In this document: positions 5,555 to 13,208 of the stretch, piece by piece | Layout of the letters: each line of letters opens with the position of its first letter | How positions within the stretch are numbered: the first letter of the stretch is position 1 | NCBI GenBank assembly: GCA_003161195.1 | Contig: PMOV01000101.1 | Span: 1 to 13,208 of the forward strand | Length of the DNA stretch: 13,208 nt | Origin: Acidobacteriota bacterium | GTDB taxonomy: Bacteria; Acidobacteriota; Terriglobia; Acidiferrales; UBA7541 | Direction: 5' to 3' | Notes under the pieces: model-generated | Database searches by the model: none | Told to the model about the DNA's origin: nothing | What the model saw: the letters and a program-made list of their open reading frames with translations, nothing else | Translations under genes and position numbers: made by a program

Positions 5555-8500
5555 GTGTTTGGGGGCGCGGCCTTGACGACCTCATCGGCCGCTGTAAGTA
5601 AATTTTGTGTGTGGCCAGGAATTTCAGCGCATAAAGCGGTGAAGTTGGCGGCGTTATTCTACGCGCTGACGAGCTTTTCGCCCGCGACAGCGCGCGAAAC
5701 ACCCGCAGCGGACCCGCATTCAGGCACTTCGACCGTATTGTTCCATTATTCGGCTTCCCCCAGTCCCGATTCCGCAGAGCCTGCCGAGAGCCTTCCCGCC
5801 ACCACCGAAACCGCGACCGCATCGCAGGATCCGGCGCAGGCCGGCCTTACCGACGCTTCCGGCCAGCCGCGCTTCGTGATCGACCGCATCGAGTTTATCG
5901 GGAATCGGCGCATCCGCAGCGATACCTTAAAAGCGCGTATCTTCAGCCGCGAAGGCGATCAGTACAACGAAGAGACGCTGCGCCGCGATTTCCAGGCGCT
6001 GTGGAACACGCAATTTTTTGAGGATGTCAAGCTGCGCGTGGAGGATTCGACGGAGCACGCGAACGGCAAGATCATCATATTTGACGTGAAAGAGCGGCCG
6101 GTGATTCGCCGCATCCGTTATGAAGGCATCCACTCGATTTCAGAGTCGGACATTCTGGACCGCTTCAAGGAAAAGAAGGTTGGCCTCACGGTCGAGAGCC
6201 AGTTCGATCCCACGAAAATCAAGAAAGCCGAAGTGGTGCTGCAGGAATTGCTGGGGGAGCATGGCCACCAGTTCGCGAAAGTGACGCCCCAATACGAGCG
6301 TATCGCTTCCAGCAACGCGGTCATCCTGGTATTCAAAATCGATGAAGGCCCCAAGGTAAAAGTTGGGAAGGTTATTTTCATCGGGAACCACGCCTTCAGC
6401 AACCGCAAACTGCTGCGCGCCATGCACCACGATCGCCCGTACGCCATTCCTTTGTACATCACGGAAATCAACGTGATGTCCAAGACGTATGACAAAGACA
6501 AGCTGAACGAAGACATCGAAGTGGGTATCAAGGGGCTGTATCAAGACAACGGATATTTCAAGGTATCGGTGCCCGATCCCGTGGTGGAAAACGTCGATAC
6601 CGAGGGCTACAAGCTGGGCGTGCCGCTGCCATTTGCAGGCAAAGCGCCGGGCAAAGCCGTCAACATCACGATTCACATCGACGAGGGCGAGCAGTACCGC
6701 ATGGGGACGCTAAAGATCGTGAGCGCGGACCCAGACAAGGCGCTCTCTCTGAAGGTGGAAGCGTTGAAGGGCCTGTGGCCGATGAAGAAGGGCGACATTT
6801 TCTCCGCGGACAAAGTGCGCAAGGCGCTGAAGAATTACACCTCGGCGTATGGCGAGTTTGGCTTCATCGACTTTACGCCCGAGCCGGATACCGACGTGGA
6901 CGACGCCACCAAGACCATCAACGTCACGCTGAAGTTCGACGAACAAAAACAATACTACGTGCGGCGCATCGACTTCAGCGGCAACACCACCACACGCGAC
7001 AAGGTGATCCGCCGCGAATTGCTCATCGACGAAGGGCAGCTGTTCAACAAGCGGCTGTGGGAAATCAGCATCCTGCGCCTGAACCAGCTTAATTATTTCG
7101 AGCGTATCGAGGCGGACAAGGCGGCGGAAATCAAGCGCAACACCAAGGACGGCACGGTTGACCTGTTGCTGAAGCTCAAGGAAAAAGGCAAGCAGTCCAT
7201 CGGCTTGCAGGGCGGGGTCAGCGGCCTGGCGGGCACGTTCATCGGCTTGACGTACCAGACCAATAACTTCCTGGGACTGGGCGAAACGCTGACGCTTTCC
7301 GCGCAATTCGGCGACTTGCAACGCAGCTTCACCTTCGGCTTCACCGAGCCGTATCTTTTCGACAAGCCCATCTCCACGGGCTTCACGATTTTCTCCAGCC
7401 GCTACAATTTCAACCAGGCCAAGCAACTCGCGCAAGCGTATGGCCAGTCCCTCAGCATCAACCCGGAATTTGTGCAGAACTACAGCCAAAACAGCTATGG
7501 CTTTACCACCTACGCCAGCTACCCGCTGCGCAAACTCTCGTTCACCCGCGTGGGCATCAACTACGGCTTGACGCACACCAACATCGAGGCTTTCAACTCC
7601 ACCTCGAGCCTGCTGTTCACAGCTTTGCAGTTCCGCAGCGTTGCGGGACCCAGCGCTCTCGACGGCATCGTGTCCAGCGCCATCACGCCCTCCATTACGC
7701 ACAACACCATCAACAACCCGCAAAATCCGACGAAGGGTAAGAGCTACTTCTATTCCATGTCTTTCGCCGGCGGGCCGCTGGGCGGCAACGTCAACTCCAT
7801 CACCAATACGTTCGATTTCAAAATGTTCCGTCCCACCTATCACAAGCGCAATGTGATCGGCATGCATTTTGCCTCGTCCTTCATCACCGGGTACGGCGGC
7901 AAAGACGTGCCGCCGTACAGCCGCTTCTATATGGGCGGCGAAAACGATTTGCGCGGGTACGATATCCGCTCCATTTCCCCGGTTATTTTCATTCCCACGG
8001 CCACCGCGCAGAGCTTCAGCTACTACACGAATCACAATCTGAACGGCGCGGGCGGCAACACGCTGACCACGTTTAGCGTGCCCATTCTGGCCTACAGCAT
8101 TTCGTTTCCCGGCGGCGACTTCCAGACCGTTGGCAATTTTGAGTACCGCATCCCCATCGCCGGCCCGGTGACGGCCGCGCTCTTCATCGACGCGGGCACC
8201 GTCGGCATCGTCAACTCCAGTGGCCTGAAGCTGGATCCCACTGGTCTTGCCAACCTGGAAACCATGTTCCCGGATGCCACCACTTCGGCCGTGCCTAAAC
8301 TGACGGATCATCTCACCATCGCCAGCAACACCAATTTCCGTCCACGCGCGTCCACGGGCATAGAGTTCGTTGTGCAGTTGCCGATTATTCAGGCGCCGTT
8401 TCGCATCTACTACGCGTACAACGTGAACCGCCTGCACGAGCAGATTTTCGCGCCGCAGGATTACATCGATCCTGGCGAGCGAGCTTCGCTGCTGCTGCTG

Positions 8501-8623
8501 CCCCCGGAAGTGCAGAAGTTCATCGTCAATCCGCTGCTGCAGCAGTACATCAATAACCCGGGCAACCTGAATTATTTCGAGCCGCTGCGGACCTTCCGTT
8601 TCACGGTCAGCCGGACGTTTTAA
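5555..8623 (+). CDS. bamA: BamA outer-membrane beta-barrel assembly protein
   Basis: BamA is the Omp85-family insertase that folds beta-barrel proteins into the outer membrane. This copy has 1022 residues, against about 800 for the E. coli protein. The N-terminus has an export segment (about residues 29-47, VKLAALFYALTSFSPATA), preceded by an unusually long n-region. An Ala/Ser/Pro/Thr-rich linker (about 48-105) follows. Five POTRA domains start near residues 107 (FVIDRIEFIGNRRI), 183 (VIRRIRYEGI), 267 (KVKVGKVIFIGN), 381 (YRMGTLKIV) and 467 (YYVRRIDFSGN). The barrel begins near 547 (GLQGGVSGLAGTFIGLTYQTNNF). It contains the family motif RGYD (800-803), counterpart of the loop-6 VRGF/Y, and ends in FRFTVSRTF with the terminal Phe expected of outer-membrane proteins. 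Extra length lies in POTRA3 (about 343-369) and in C-terminal loops. The GTG start is supported by its ribosome binding site. It lies 95 bases after clpC, probably in the same transcript or just behind an attenuator. Confidence 0.96.
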   Translation: MFGGAALTTSSAAVSKFCVWPGISAHKAVKLAALFYALTSFSPATARETPAADPHSGTSTVLFHYSASPSPDSAEPAESLPATTETATASQDPAQAGLTDASGQPRFVIDRIEFIGNRRIRSDTLKARIFSREGDQYNEETLRRDFQALWNTQFFEDVKLRVEDSTEHANGKIIIFDVKERPVIRRIRYEGIHSISESDILDRFKEKKVGLTVESQFDPTKIKKAEVVLQELLGEHGHQFAKVTPQYERIASSNAVILVFKIDEGPKVKVGKVIFIGNHAFSNRKLLRAMHHDRPYAIPLYITEINVMSKTYDKDKLNEDIEVGIKGLYQDNGYFKVSVPDPVVENVDTEGYKLGVPLPFAGKAPGKAVNITIHIDEGEQYRMGTLKIVSADPDKALSLKVEALKGLWPMKKGDIFSADKVRKALKNYTSAYGEFGFIDFTPEPDTDVDDATKTINVTLKFDEQKQYYVRRIDFSGNTTTRDKVIRRELLIDEGQLFNKRLWEISILRLNQLNYFERIEADKAAEIKRNTKDGTVDLLLKLKEKGKQSIGLQGGVSGLAGTFIGLTYQTNNFLGLGETLTLSAQFGDLQRSFTFGFTEPYLFDKPISTGFTIFSSRYNFNQAKQLAQAYGQSLSINPEFVQNYSQNSYGFTTYASYPLRKLSFTRVGINYGLTHTNIEAFNSTSSLLFTALQFRSVAGPSALDGIVSSAITPSITHNTINNPQNPTKGKSYFYSMSFAGGPLGGNVNSITNTFDFKMFRPTYHKRNVIGMHFASSFITGYGGKDVPPYSRFYMGGENDLRGYDIRSISPVIFIPTATAQSFSYYTNHNLNGAGGNTLTTFSVPILAYSISFPGGDFQTVGNFEYRIPIAGPVTAALFIDAGTVGIVNSSGLKLDPTGLANLETMFPDATTSAVPKLTDHLTIASNTNFRPRASTGIEFVVQLPIIQAPFRIYYAYNVNRLHEQIFAPQDYIDPGERASLLLLPPEVQKFIVNPLLQQYINNPGNLNYFEPLRTFRFTVSRTF

Positions 8624-8808
8624 CGGTGATGGGATGGGCGCGGCGCCCGATGCGCCACGCGGTGTCACCTGGATTTCGCTGGATGTAGTCAGCGCGTGCT
8701 GTAAAGGTGAAGCGCGAAATTATGAGCGGACCGCACCCGCCTCGCAAGTTTGCTTTGGGATTCGGATGCGGCTTAAAGCGGCGGTGTCGCGCTACGTTGG
8801 GGGAAATC
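8624..8808 (+). other. Intergenic region between bamA and the lipoprotein gene
   Basis: This 185-base gap has no supported gene. There is a near-perfect palindrome GGGCGC-G-GCGCCC at 8636-8648, but its loop is a single base and no T-run follows, so it is not called a terminator. I find no clear promoter hexamers. Confidence 0.4.
8799..8804 (+). promoter_or_regulatory. Ribosome binding site of the giant lipoprotein gene
   Basis: GGGGGA lies 4 bases before the GTG at 8809. It directs translation to the codon that gives a correct lipoprotein signal peptide. An in-frame TTG at 8797 would add four residues but overlaps the site. Confidence 0.55.
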
Positions 8809-11800
8809 GTGGAAACGAATGTAAAATGCTGGCTGAAATTGCTGCTCGCGGGATTACTGGCTAATTCACTATTGTGGCTGTGCGGTTGCGGTGGCGGCAG
8901 CGGCGCCAACGTCATCACTGTCACGTTGTCGGATTCGCTGGGCGGTGTGGTGGTGGTCACCCAGGCGGATACCATCACCGCAACGGTCACCGGCCCAGAC
9001 ACCGTAAACGGCGTGGCCGACGTCAACGTAACGTTCCAGTGCCTGTACACGACCACCAGCACCACCGGAACCACTACTACAACCAGCTCAAAGACGGCCT
9101 GCCCCACGGACGGCACCCTCGGCACTTTCTCCAACGTCCAGCCCACCACCGAGATTTACACGGCGCCTGCGGTGTTGCCCGACCAGACCAAATTCCCTGG
9201 CCTCATCATCATTATTCAGGCCACTTCGGATGCGAACAAGAGCAAAACCGGCACGCTTAACATCCAGATAGATTCCGGCATCACCGTGGCCGTCAATCCC
9301 AGCTCCGCGACGCTGGCGCTCAACGAGATGAAGAACTTCTCGGCCATTATCACCACGGACACGACGCCAGGCGACGTCACCTGGGGCATCACCAACACCA
9401 ATTTTAATCAGGGCGGCACACCCTCCATCGCCAACACCTACACCACCACCACTCCGCAATGCAGTCCCTCGTGCGGCACACTGAGCGTGAGCGCCGCCGG
9501 TATCGCCACGTACACGGCGCCCGCGATCTTGCCGCAGTACAGCAGCACCACTTCCACCACCATCAGCACCAGTGGCACCGTAAACAATTCCGTGACGATC
9601 TACGCGATCTCCAAACAGGACACGACGCGTTATGGGTTAGGCACCATCACTCTCGTAACGGGGGGGCCGATTACGTTTAACAGCTTGTGGCCCACGATCG
9701 TTCCGCAAGGTGGAGCACTGGCAGATGTGTTTCTCAACGCGACCAACCTGACGTCGCAGATCAGCTTAAATCTCACGTTTGCCTCCAACAACGGCTCGTG
9801 CGCCAACGGCACTGTGCCCATTGACGCCGGCTCCAACGCGCTCAAGGTCTTCTTTACTCCATCCACCTATGGCGCCACGACCGGTCCCACGTCCACGGGT
9901 GCCCGTCTGCGTCTGACCTCGCAGCAACTCGCCTGCCCGGGAACCTATACCGTCAATATCATTCCCGACGTGACGCAGACCACCCCGATAGCCACCTTCA
10001 GCTTTAACGTCGTGCCCGTCCGTCCCGGACTCGTGGCCTCCTTTCCAGCGGATATCGCGGAAGGCGCGAGCAGCGCGACGATCACACTGGATGGCGGATA
10101 TTACGGGCCTTTGGGCGCCCCCGTGGTTGGTGCGAACTTGAATGGCAATGCCCTGACGTTTCCCACGCCCGCTGTCGGCAGCGATCCTCGCCGGCTTACC
10201 AGCACGTCGCTGAAATCAATTAGTGCCACCGCGGGACTCGTTCCTATAAACGTTACCAACACCTTGGACATCAACAGTCCTTCGACCGTTTATAGCAATA
10301 TCTCCATTCTTCCCGCGTACGCGAACACGAGTATCTCGCCGTCGAGCCTGCCCTACGACATCAACAACACAATGTTTCCGCCATGCACGCCGTCGGCGAC
10401 CTGCGTGCCGGATTCGAACGGCAATAGCCCGTTTCAGTTGTGCACCTCGGGATGCACTTATCCCGCGACGATTTCTCTAGGCGCCAGCACCCTGCCTGAC
10501 GCGATTGCCGTGGACTCGATCACCGAGTATGCGGCGATTACGGAAGCCGGTACCAACTCCGTGGCCTTCCTGAATCTCAGCACCACGCCGCCCTCGCTTG
10601 CGGGCACCTTCGCAACAGGCGGCACGCTGCCCACCGGCGTGGCTATCGATCACAACGTTTGCACCAAGGGCTCCGGCGGCGTCTGCTCCACCACGAACAA
10701 TATCGTCGCGGTCGTAAACTATCAGTCGCAGACGCTAACCGTGCTAACCGTGCCCGGTGGCGCGTTGCTCGAAACCATAGCCTTGAACAATCTGATTCCG
10801 CCCTCCGGCGGCACCACCAACTCCAACACTTCCCCGTATCCGTATTCCGTGGGCATAGACCCGTTCACCCACCGCGCGCTGGTGGCGTTCGCCAGCACGG
10901 ACGCCGGTTTCGTCGTCAATCTTGATCAGACGCAAAGCCCCAGCGTCTGCCTGCCCGGTTATGCTCCAGCCGACGGCACGTCTTATTGCCCGGTGGCCCT
11001 CGCCACGCTCAATACCGGAACAAATCCGCAAATCGCCTACGAACCCGGCGCGCACCTCGCCTACGTAACCCCGGGCGGCGCAGGCACGCTCACGGCCGTG
11101 AATCTTTCCTCGCCGTCGCAAGGACCGCTGGCCATCAACAACGCGGTGCGCACGGCCAACGTGGTCACCATAACCATGGCGGCGAATACTCCCCACAATA
11201 TCGTTCCCGGCACCACGCCCACGGTGCTGATCAGCGGCCTCCCGCCGGGCACCAGCGGCTCCAGCTTCAACGGCGCATTTACGGTTGCGCAAGTGCTCAG
11301 CGCCACCACGTTTACCTACGTGCAGACGGGAGTCAACGACACGTCCACCAGCGCCGCCGGGCAGCAGGGCTATCTCAGCTTCGGCACCAACGCGCTTACC
11401 TATTCCATTACCCCGACGGTTCAGGGCATCGATATCAATCCCATAACTCACAGCGCGGTGCTCGCAGATCCGAATGCCAGCGGCATCTCCAGCGGCGGCC
11501 CGCAGATTACCTACATCGATTCGCTGGACGAATCCGTAACCTCGCAAAACCTGTGCCTCAACGAAAACCTGGCCATCGTTACGCCCACGCCGGCGTGCTC
11601 CCCGGAAGTGGGAGTTTCCGCCGTGGCGTTCCAGCCGTTTACCAACACGGTGGCCGCATTGCGTTATGACACCACCTACAGCGCCGCAAAACTTTACAAC
11701 AATCAGATCTCCCTCCTTGATCCGGCGTCGAACGATCGCGTCACCATTGTCGAGACTGGGCAGATGACCGGCGCCACCACCAGCTTTACGCCCGCCGGCA

Positions 11801-13208
11801 GCACCACGCCCCTCACCATCAATCTAGATGGTGCGATCGCCGTTGATCCCATCCACAATTTGGCCCTAGCCGTCAATTCCGGCAGCGGCACGATCACCCC
11901 GCTTTATCTCGGCACCATTCAGCCGCTGCAGATTGAAAGTGTGTCCACGCCGCCCGTCGATGCCAATGACGGCGCGGTAATGCCCGCCACGCTGTCGCAA
12001 TCCGTGCTCATCAACTCCACGGCTCTGCCGCAGTCCATCGGCGGCATCCAGATTTTCGGCCGCGGCTTCAACAGTACGTCGATGGTCCGCCTCGATGGCG
12101 TGCCTCTGCCGCCGTCCGATGTGAGCTACTCGAGTTCCAAGCCTAACGAACTCGACATCACCATCCCGGCCACCAACGGCGCGCAGAACATCCTCACCGG
12201 TCCGCGCAATTTCGGCATGGACGTCGCCAACTCGGACGGCTCGCACTCCAACGTGATGGACTTCCGCGTGGTCGAGGCCATTCCGATACCGGCCTGCACT
12301 GGGGTCAACGCCGCTCCTGGCGCGGTGGCCATTGTCAACGACCTGGTCGGCAGCAAGAAAAATTACGCGGTGGTCACCGAAACCGGGTGTGCGCAAGTGG
12401 CGCTCATCAGCCTCAATCCGGACGCCACCTTTGCCACCTTCACCACGATCGCCGCGGGCAATGGACCTACCGGCGTGGCGACCATCCCGCGCTTCGGTTA
12501 CGCCGTCGTCAGCAATGAGACAGACGGGACCGCATCCATCTTGAACCTGACCAACGGCACGAAAGTTGTGGCCGACGTCAGTGTCGGGAAAAATCCTGAA
12601 GGCGTGGCTATCGAACAAGAAACCGGCCTCGCGGTCGTCGTCAACGAAGGCAGCAACACCGCTACCGTCATTGACATGACTCCGCTGCAGGCTTCCCCCG
12701 TCGGTACCCTCGCGCCGCTCACCACCGCCACCGATCAGGAACCTATCGCCGTAGCCATCGATCCCGACGGCGGCACCAACGCTACGGGCCTGGCCGTTGT
12801 CACCACCCTCGATATTTCCACCACCCCGGCGGAGGGCGCCCTCGATCAGGTGGATCTCAGCCTGGCCATTCCGGCCAAGGATTCCGTGGCCACCACCAGC
12901 ATTGGGTCCATTCCCACGGGCATCATCTATGACCCAGCGGCCGGACTCTTCTATGCCACGGAGAGCGATTCCAACTCTTTCATCTCTTACAATCCGACCA
13001 CCGGCGGGACGCCCTCCACCATTCAAGTGGGCATCAATCCCTACTCCGTAGCCTCTAATTTCCAGACCAGCAGCATCCTGACGGTGAACGCGGACAGCAA
13101 TACGATCAGCATCATCGACTCGCAGACATTCCAGACCAAAGCTACCTTGGGCATTGGCAGCGCTTCACTTTTCTCTGCCGCCATCGAACCGTTCTCGAAC
13201 CTCGCGGT
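8809..13208 (+). CDS. Giant secreted lipoprotein with Ig-like, IPT/TIG-like and beta-propeller repeats (3' end outside window)
   Basis: The frame is open from the GTG at 8809 to the window edge without a stop (at least 1466 residues). Residues 1-27 form a lipoprotein signal peptide: Lys3-4 region, hydrophobic LKLLLAGLLANSLLWL, then lipobox LCGC with Cys27 as the lipidated residue and a GGGSG linker. Two Ig-like modules follow (about 34-155 and 158-265), each ending in a YTAPA(V/I)LP motif (117-124 and 235-242). A further beta-rich region runs to about 550. Propeller-like blades occupy about 563-705 and recur to about 1040 (LPTGVAID, VGIDPFTH, GAIAVDPIHN). They are interrupted near 776-861 by a module with SFNGAFTV and TTFTYVQTG. 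An IPT/TIG-like domain (about 1075-1151, IQIFGRGFNSTSMVRLDG) precedes a second propeller set (1168 to edge). The protein is probably surface-attached or periplasmic. Its function is unknown; binding or adhesion is only a guess. No enzymatic motif was seen. Codons are C-ending, unlike the upstream genes. Confidence 0.9.
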   Translation, partial: METNVKCWLKLLLAGLLANSLLWLCGCGGGSGANVITVTLSDSLGGVVVVTQADTITATVTGPDTVNGVADVNVTFQCLYTTTSTTGTTTTTSSKTACPTDGTLGTFSNVQPTTEIYTAPAVLPDQTKFPGLIIIIQATSDANKSKTGTLNIQIDSGITVAVNPSSATLALNEMKNFSAIITTDTTPGDVTWGITNTNFNQGGTPSIANTYTTTTPQCSPSCGTLSVSAAGIATYTAPAILPQYSSTTSTTISTSGTVNNSVTIYAISKQDTTRYGLGTITLVTGGPITFNSLWPTIVPQGGALADVFLNATNLTSQISLNLTFASNNGSCANGTVPIDAGSNALKVFFTPSTYGATTGPTSTGARLRLTSQQLACPGTYTVNIIPDVTQTTPIATFSFNVVPVRPGLVASFPADIAEGASSATITLDGGYYGPLGAPVVGANLNGNALTFPTPAVGSDPRRLTSTSLKSISATAGLVPINVTNTLDINSPSTVYSNISILPAYANTSISPSSLPYDINNTMFPPCTPSATCVPDSNGNSPFQLCTSGCTYPATISLGASTLPDAIAVDSITEYAAITEAGTNSVAFLNLSTTPPSLAGTFATGGTLPTGVAIDHNVCTKGSGGVCSTTNNIVAVVNYQSQTLTVLTVPGGALLETIALNNLIPPSGGTTNSNTSPYPYSVGIDPFTHRALVAFASTDAGFVVNLDQTQSPSVCLPGYAPADGTSYCPVALATLNTGTNPQIAYEPGAHLAYVTPGGAGTLTAVNLSSPSQGPLAINNAVRTANVVTITMAANTPHNIVPGTTPTVLISGLPPGTSGSSFNGAFTVAQVLSATTFTYVQTGVNDTSTSAAGQQGYLSFGTNALTYSITPTVQGIDINPITHSAVLADPNASGISSGGPQITYIDSLDESVTSQNLCLNENLAIVTPTPACSPEVGVSAVAFQPFTNTVAALRYDTTYSAAKLYNNQISLLDPASNDRVTIVETGQMTGATTSFTPAGSTTPLTINLDGAIAVDPIHNLALAVNSGSGTITPLYLGTIQPLQIESVSTPPVDANDGAVMPATLSQSVLINSTALPQSIGGIQIFGRGFNSTSMVRLDGVPLPPSDVSYSSSKPNELDITIPATNGAQNILTGPRNFGMDVANSDGSHSNVMDFRVVEAIPIPACTGVNAAPGAVAIVNDLVGSKKNYAVVTETGCAQVALISLNPDATFATFTTIAAGNGPTGVATIPRFGYAVVSNETDGTASILNLTNGTKVVADVSVGKNPEGVAIEQETGLAVVVNEGSNTATVIDMTPLQASPVGTLAPLTTATDQEPIAVAIDPDGGTNATGLAVVTTLDISTTPAEGALDQVDLSLAIPAKDSVATTSIGSIPTGIIYDPAAGLFYATESDSNSFISYNPTTGGTPSTIQVGINPYSVASNFQTSSILTVNADSNTISIIDSQTFQTKATLGIGSASLFSAAIEPFSNLA
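8911..9600 (+). repeat. Tandem Ig-like modules with YTAPAxLP signature (within the lipoprotein)
   Basis: The first module carries YTAPAVLP at 9157-9180 and the second YTAPAILP at 9511-9534, about 354 bases apart. Each is preceded by G-T-L and a turn (DGTLGTFSNV, CGTLSVSAAG) and followed by a strand ending in I. The shared order suggests an old duplication of a roughly 115-residue beta-sandwich. The DNA itself is no longer closely similar. Confidence 0.6.
12310..13208 (+). repeat. YVTN/NHL-like beta-propeller blades at the visible C-terminus
   Basis: Blades repeat about every 40-50 residues with a P-x-G-V-A-I-like turn: GPTGVATIPRFG (12463), NPEGVAIEQETG (12592), EPIAVAIDPDGG (12739), IPTGIIYDPAAG (12910) and INPYSVASNF (13033). 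These are interleaved with strands such as YAVVSNETDG, LAVVVNEGSN and LTVNADSNTI. This is the YVTN/NHL propeller pattern. The visible part gives five blades and the sixth is entering, so the propeller probably closes just outside the window. Confidence 0.65.

Noticed and set aside
8636..8648. Palindrome GGGCGCGGCGCCC after bamA as a terminator
   Set aside because: The arms are separated by one base, too tight for a hairpin loop without opening pairs, and no T-run follows.
6710..8668. Long minus-strand open frame (652 codons) opposite bamA
   Set aside because: bamA on the + strand shows full domain conservation. The antisense product is R/G/V/A-rich, as expected from the complement of GC-rich codons.
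8634..8864. Short + strand frame between bamA and the lipoprotein gene
   Set aside because: It overlaps the start of the lipoprotein in another frame, has no good ribosome binding site, and gives a non-descript product.
11866..13026. Minus-strand open frame (386 codons) opposite the lipoprotein
   Set aside because: The + strand has an uninterrupted frame with a signal peptide and repeat blades. The antisense product is a G/R/D-rich artefact.
8850..13208. Repeated ACC/ACCACC tracts as a possible satellite or CRISPR-like repeat
   Set aside because: They are Thr-rich coding sequence in one continuous frame. There is no regular repeat-spacer layout.

Overview
The window comes from a GC-rich, Gram-negative (diderm) bacterium. 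It encodes a BamA outer-membrane assembly protein and a Lol-type lipoprotein-export transporter. The large T/S/N-rich lipoprotein, with YTAPA-type Ig-like modules and propeller repeats, together with the lol-clpC-bamA gene order, points to Acidobacteriota. That assignment is inference from sequence style; no marker gene here proves it. All convincing genes lie on the + strand.

Layout. (1) 1-491: the 3' part of an integral-membrane methyltransferase of the isoprenylcysteine carboxyl methyltransferase/PEMT type, cut by the window edge. (2) 612-1838: a complete LolC/LolE-type permease with no clear ribosome binding site but a TATATT box just before its ATG. (3) 1839-2220: a 382-base gap dense in inverted repeats with no convincing gene. 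(4) 2221-3030: the LolD-type ATPase, whose Walker A motif has Ala in place of the first Gly. (5) 3033-5459: a full-length ClpC-type AAA+ unfoldase starting 2 bases after the lolD stop. (6) 5555-8623: a 1022-residue BamA (five POTRA domains plus a barrel with an RGYD motif and a terminal Phe). (7) 8809 to the window end: an open frame of at least 1466 codons for a secreted lipoprotein with two Ig-like modules, an IPT/TIG-like domain and two stretches of YVTN/NHL-like propeller repeats. It is still open at the edge, so an ORF list that requires a stop codon would miss it.

How the genes fit together. The permease and LolD would extract lipoproteins from the inner membrane. BamA inserts beta-barrels into the outer membrane. 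The giant protein downstream is itself a predicted lipoprotein, and so a possible Lol client. ClpC is a cytoplasmic unfoldase with a ClpP-docking LGF loop, placed inside this envelope cluster and probably translationally coupled to lolD. The least explained elements are the structured lolC-lolD gap, the ClpC placement, the altered Walker A motif and the giant lipoprotein. I saw no RNA gene of a known family, CRISPR array, insertion sequence or integrase.
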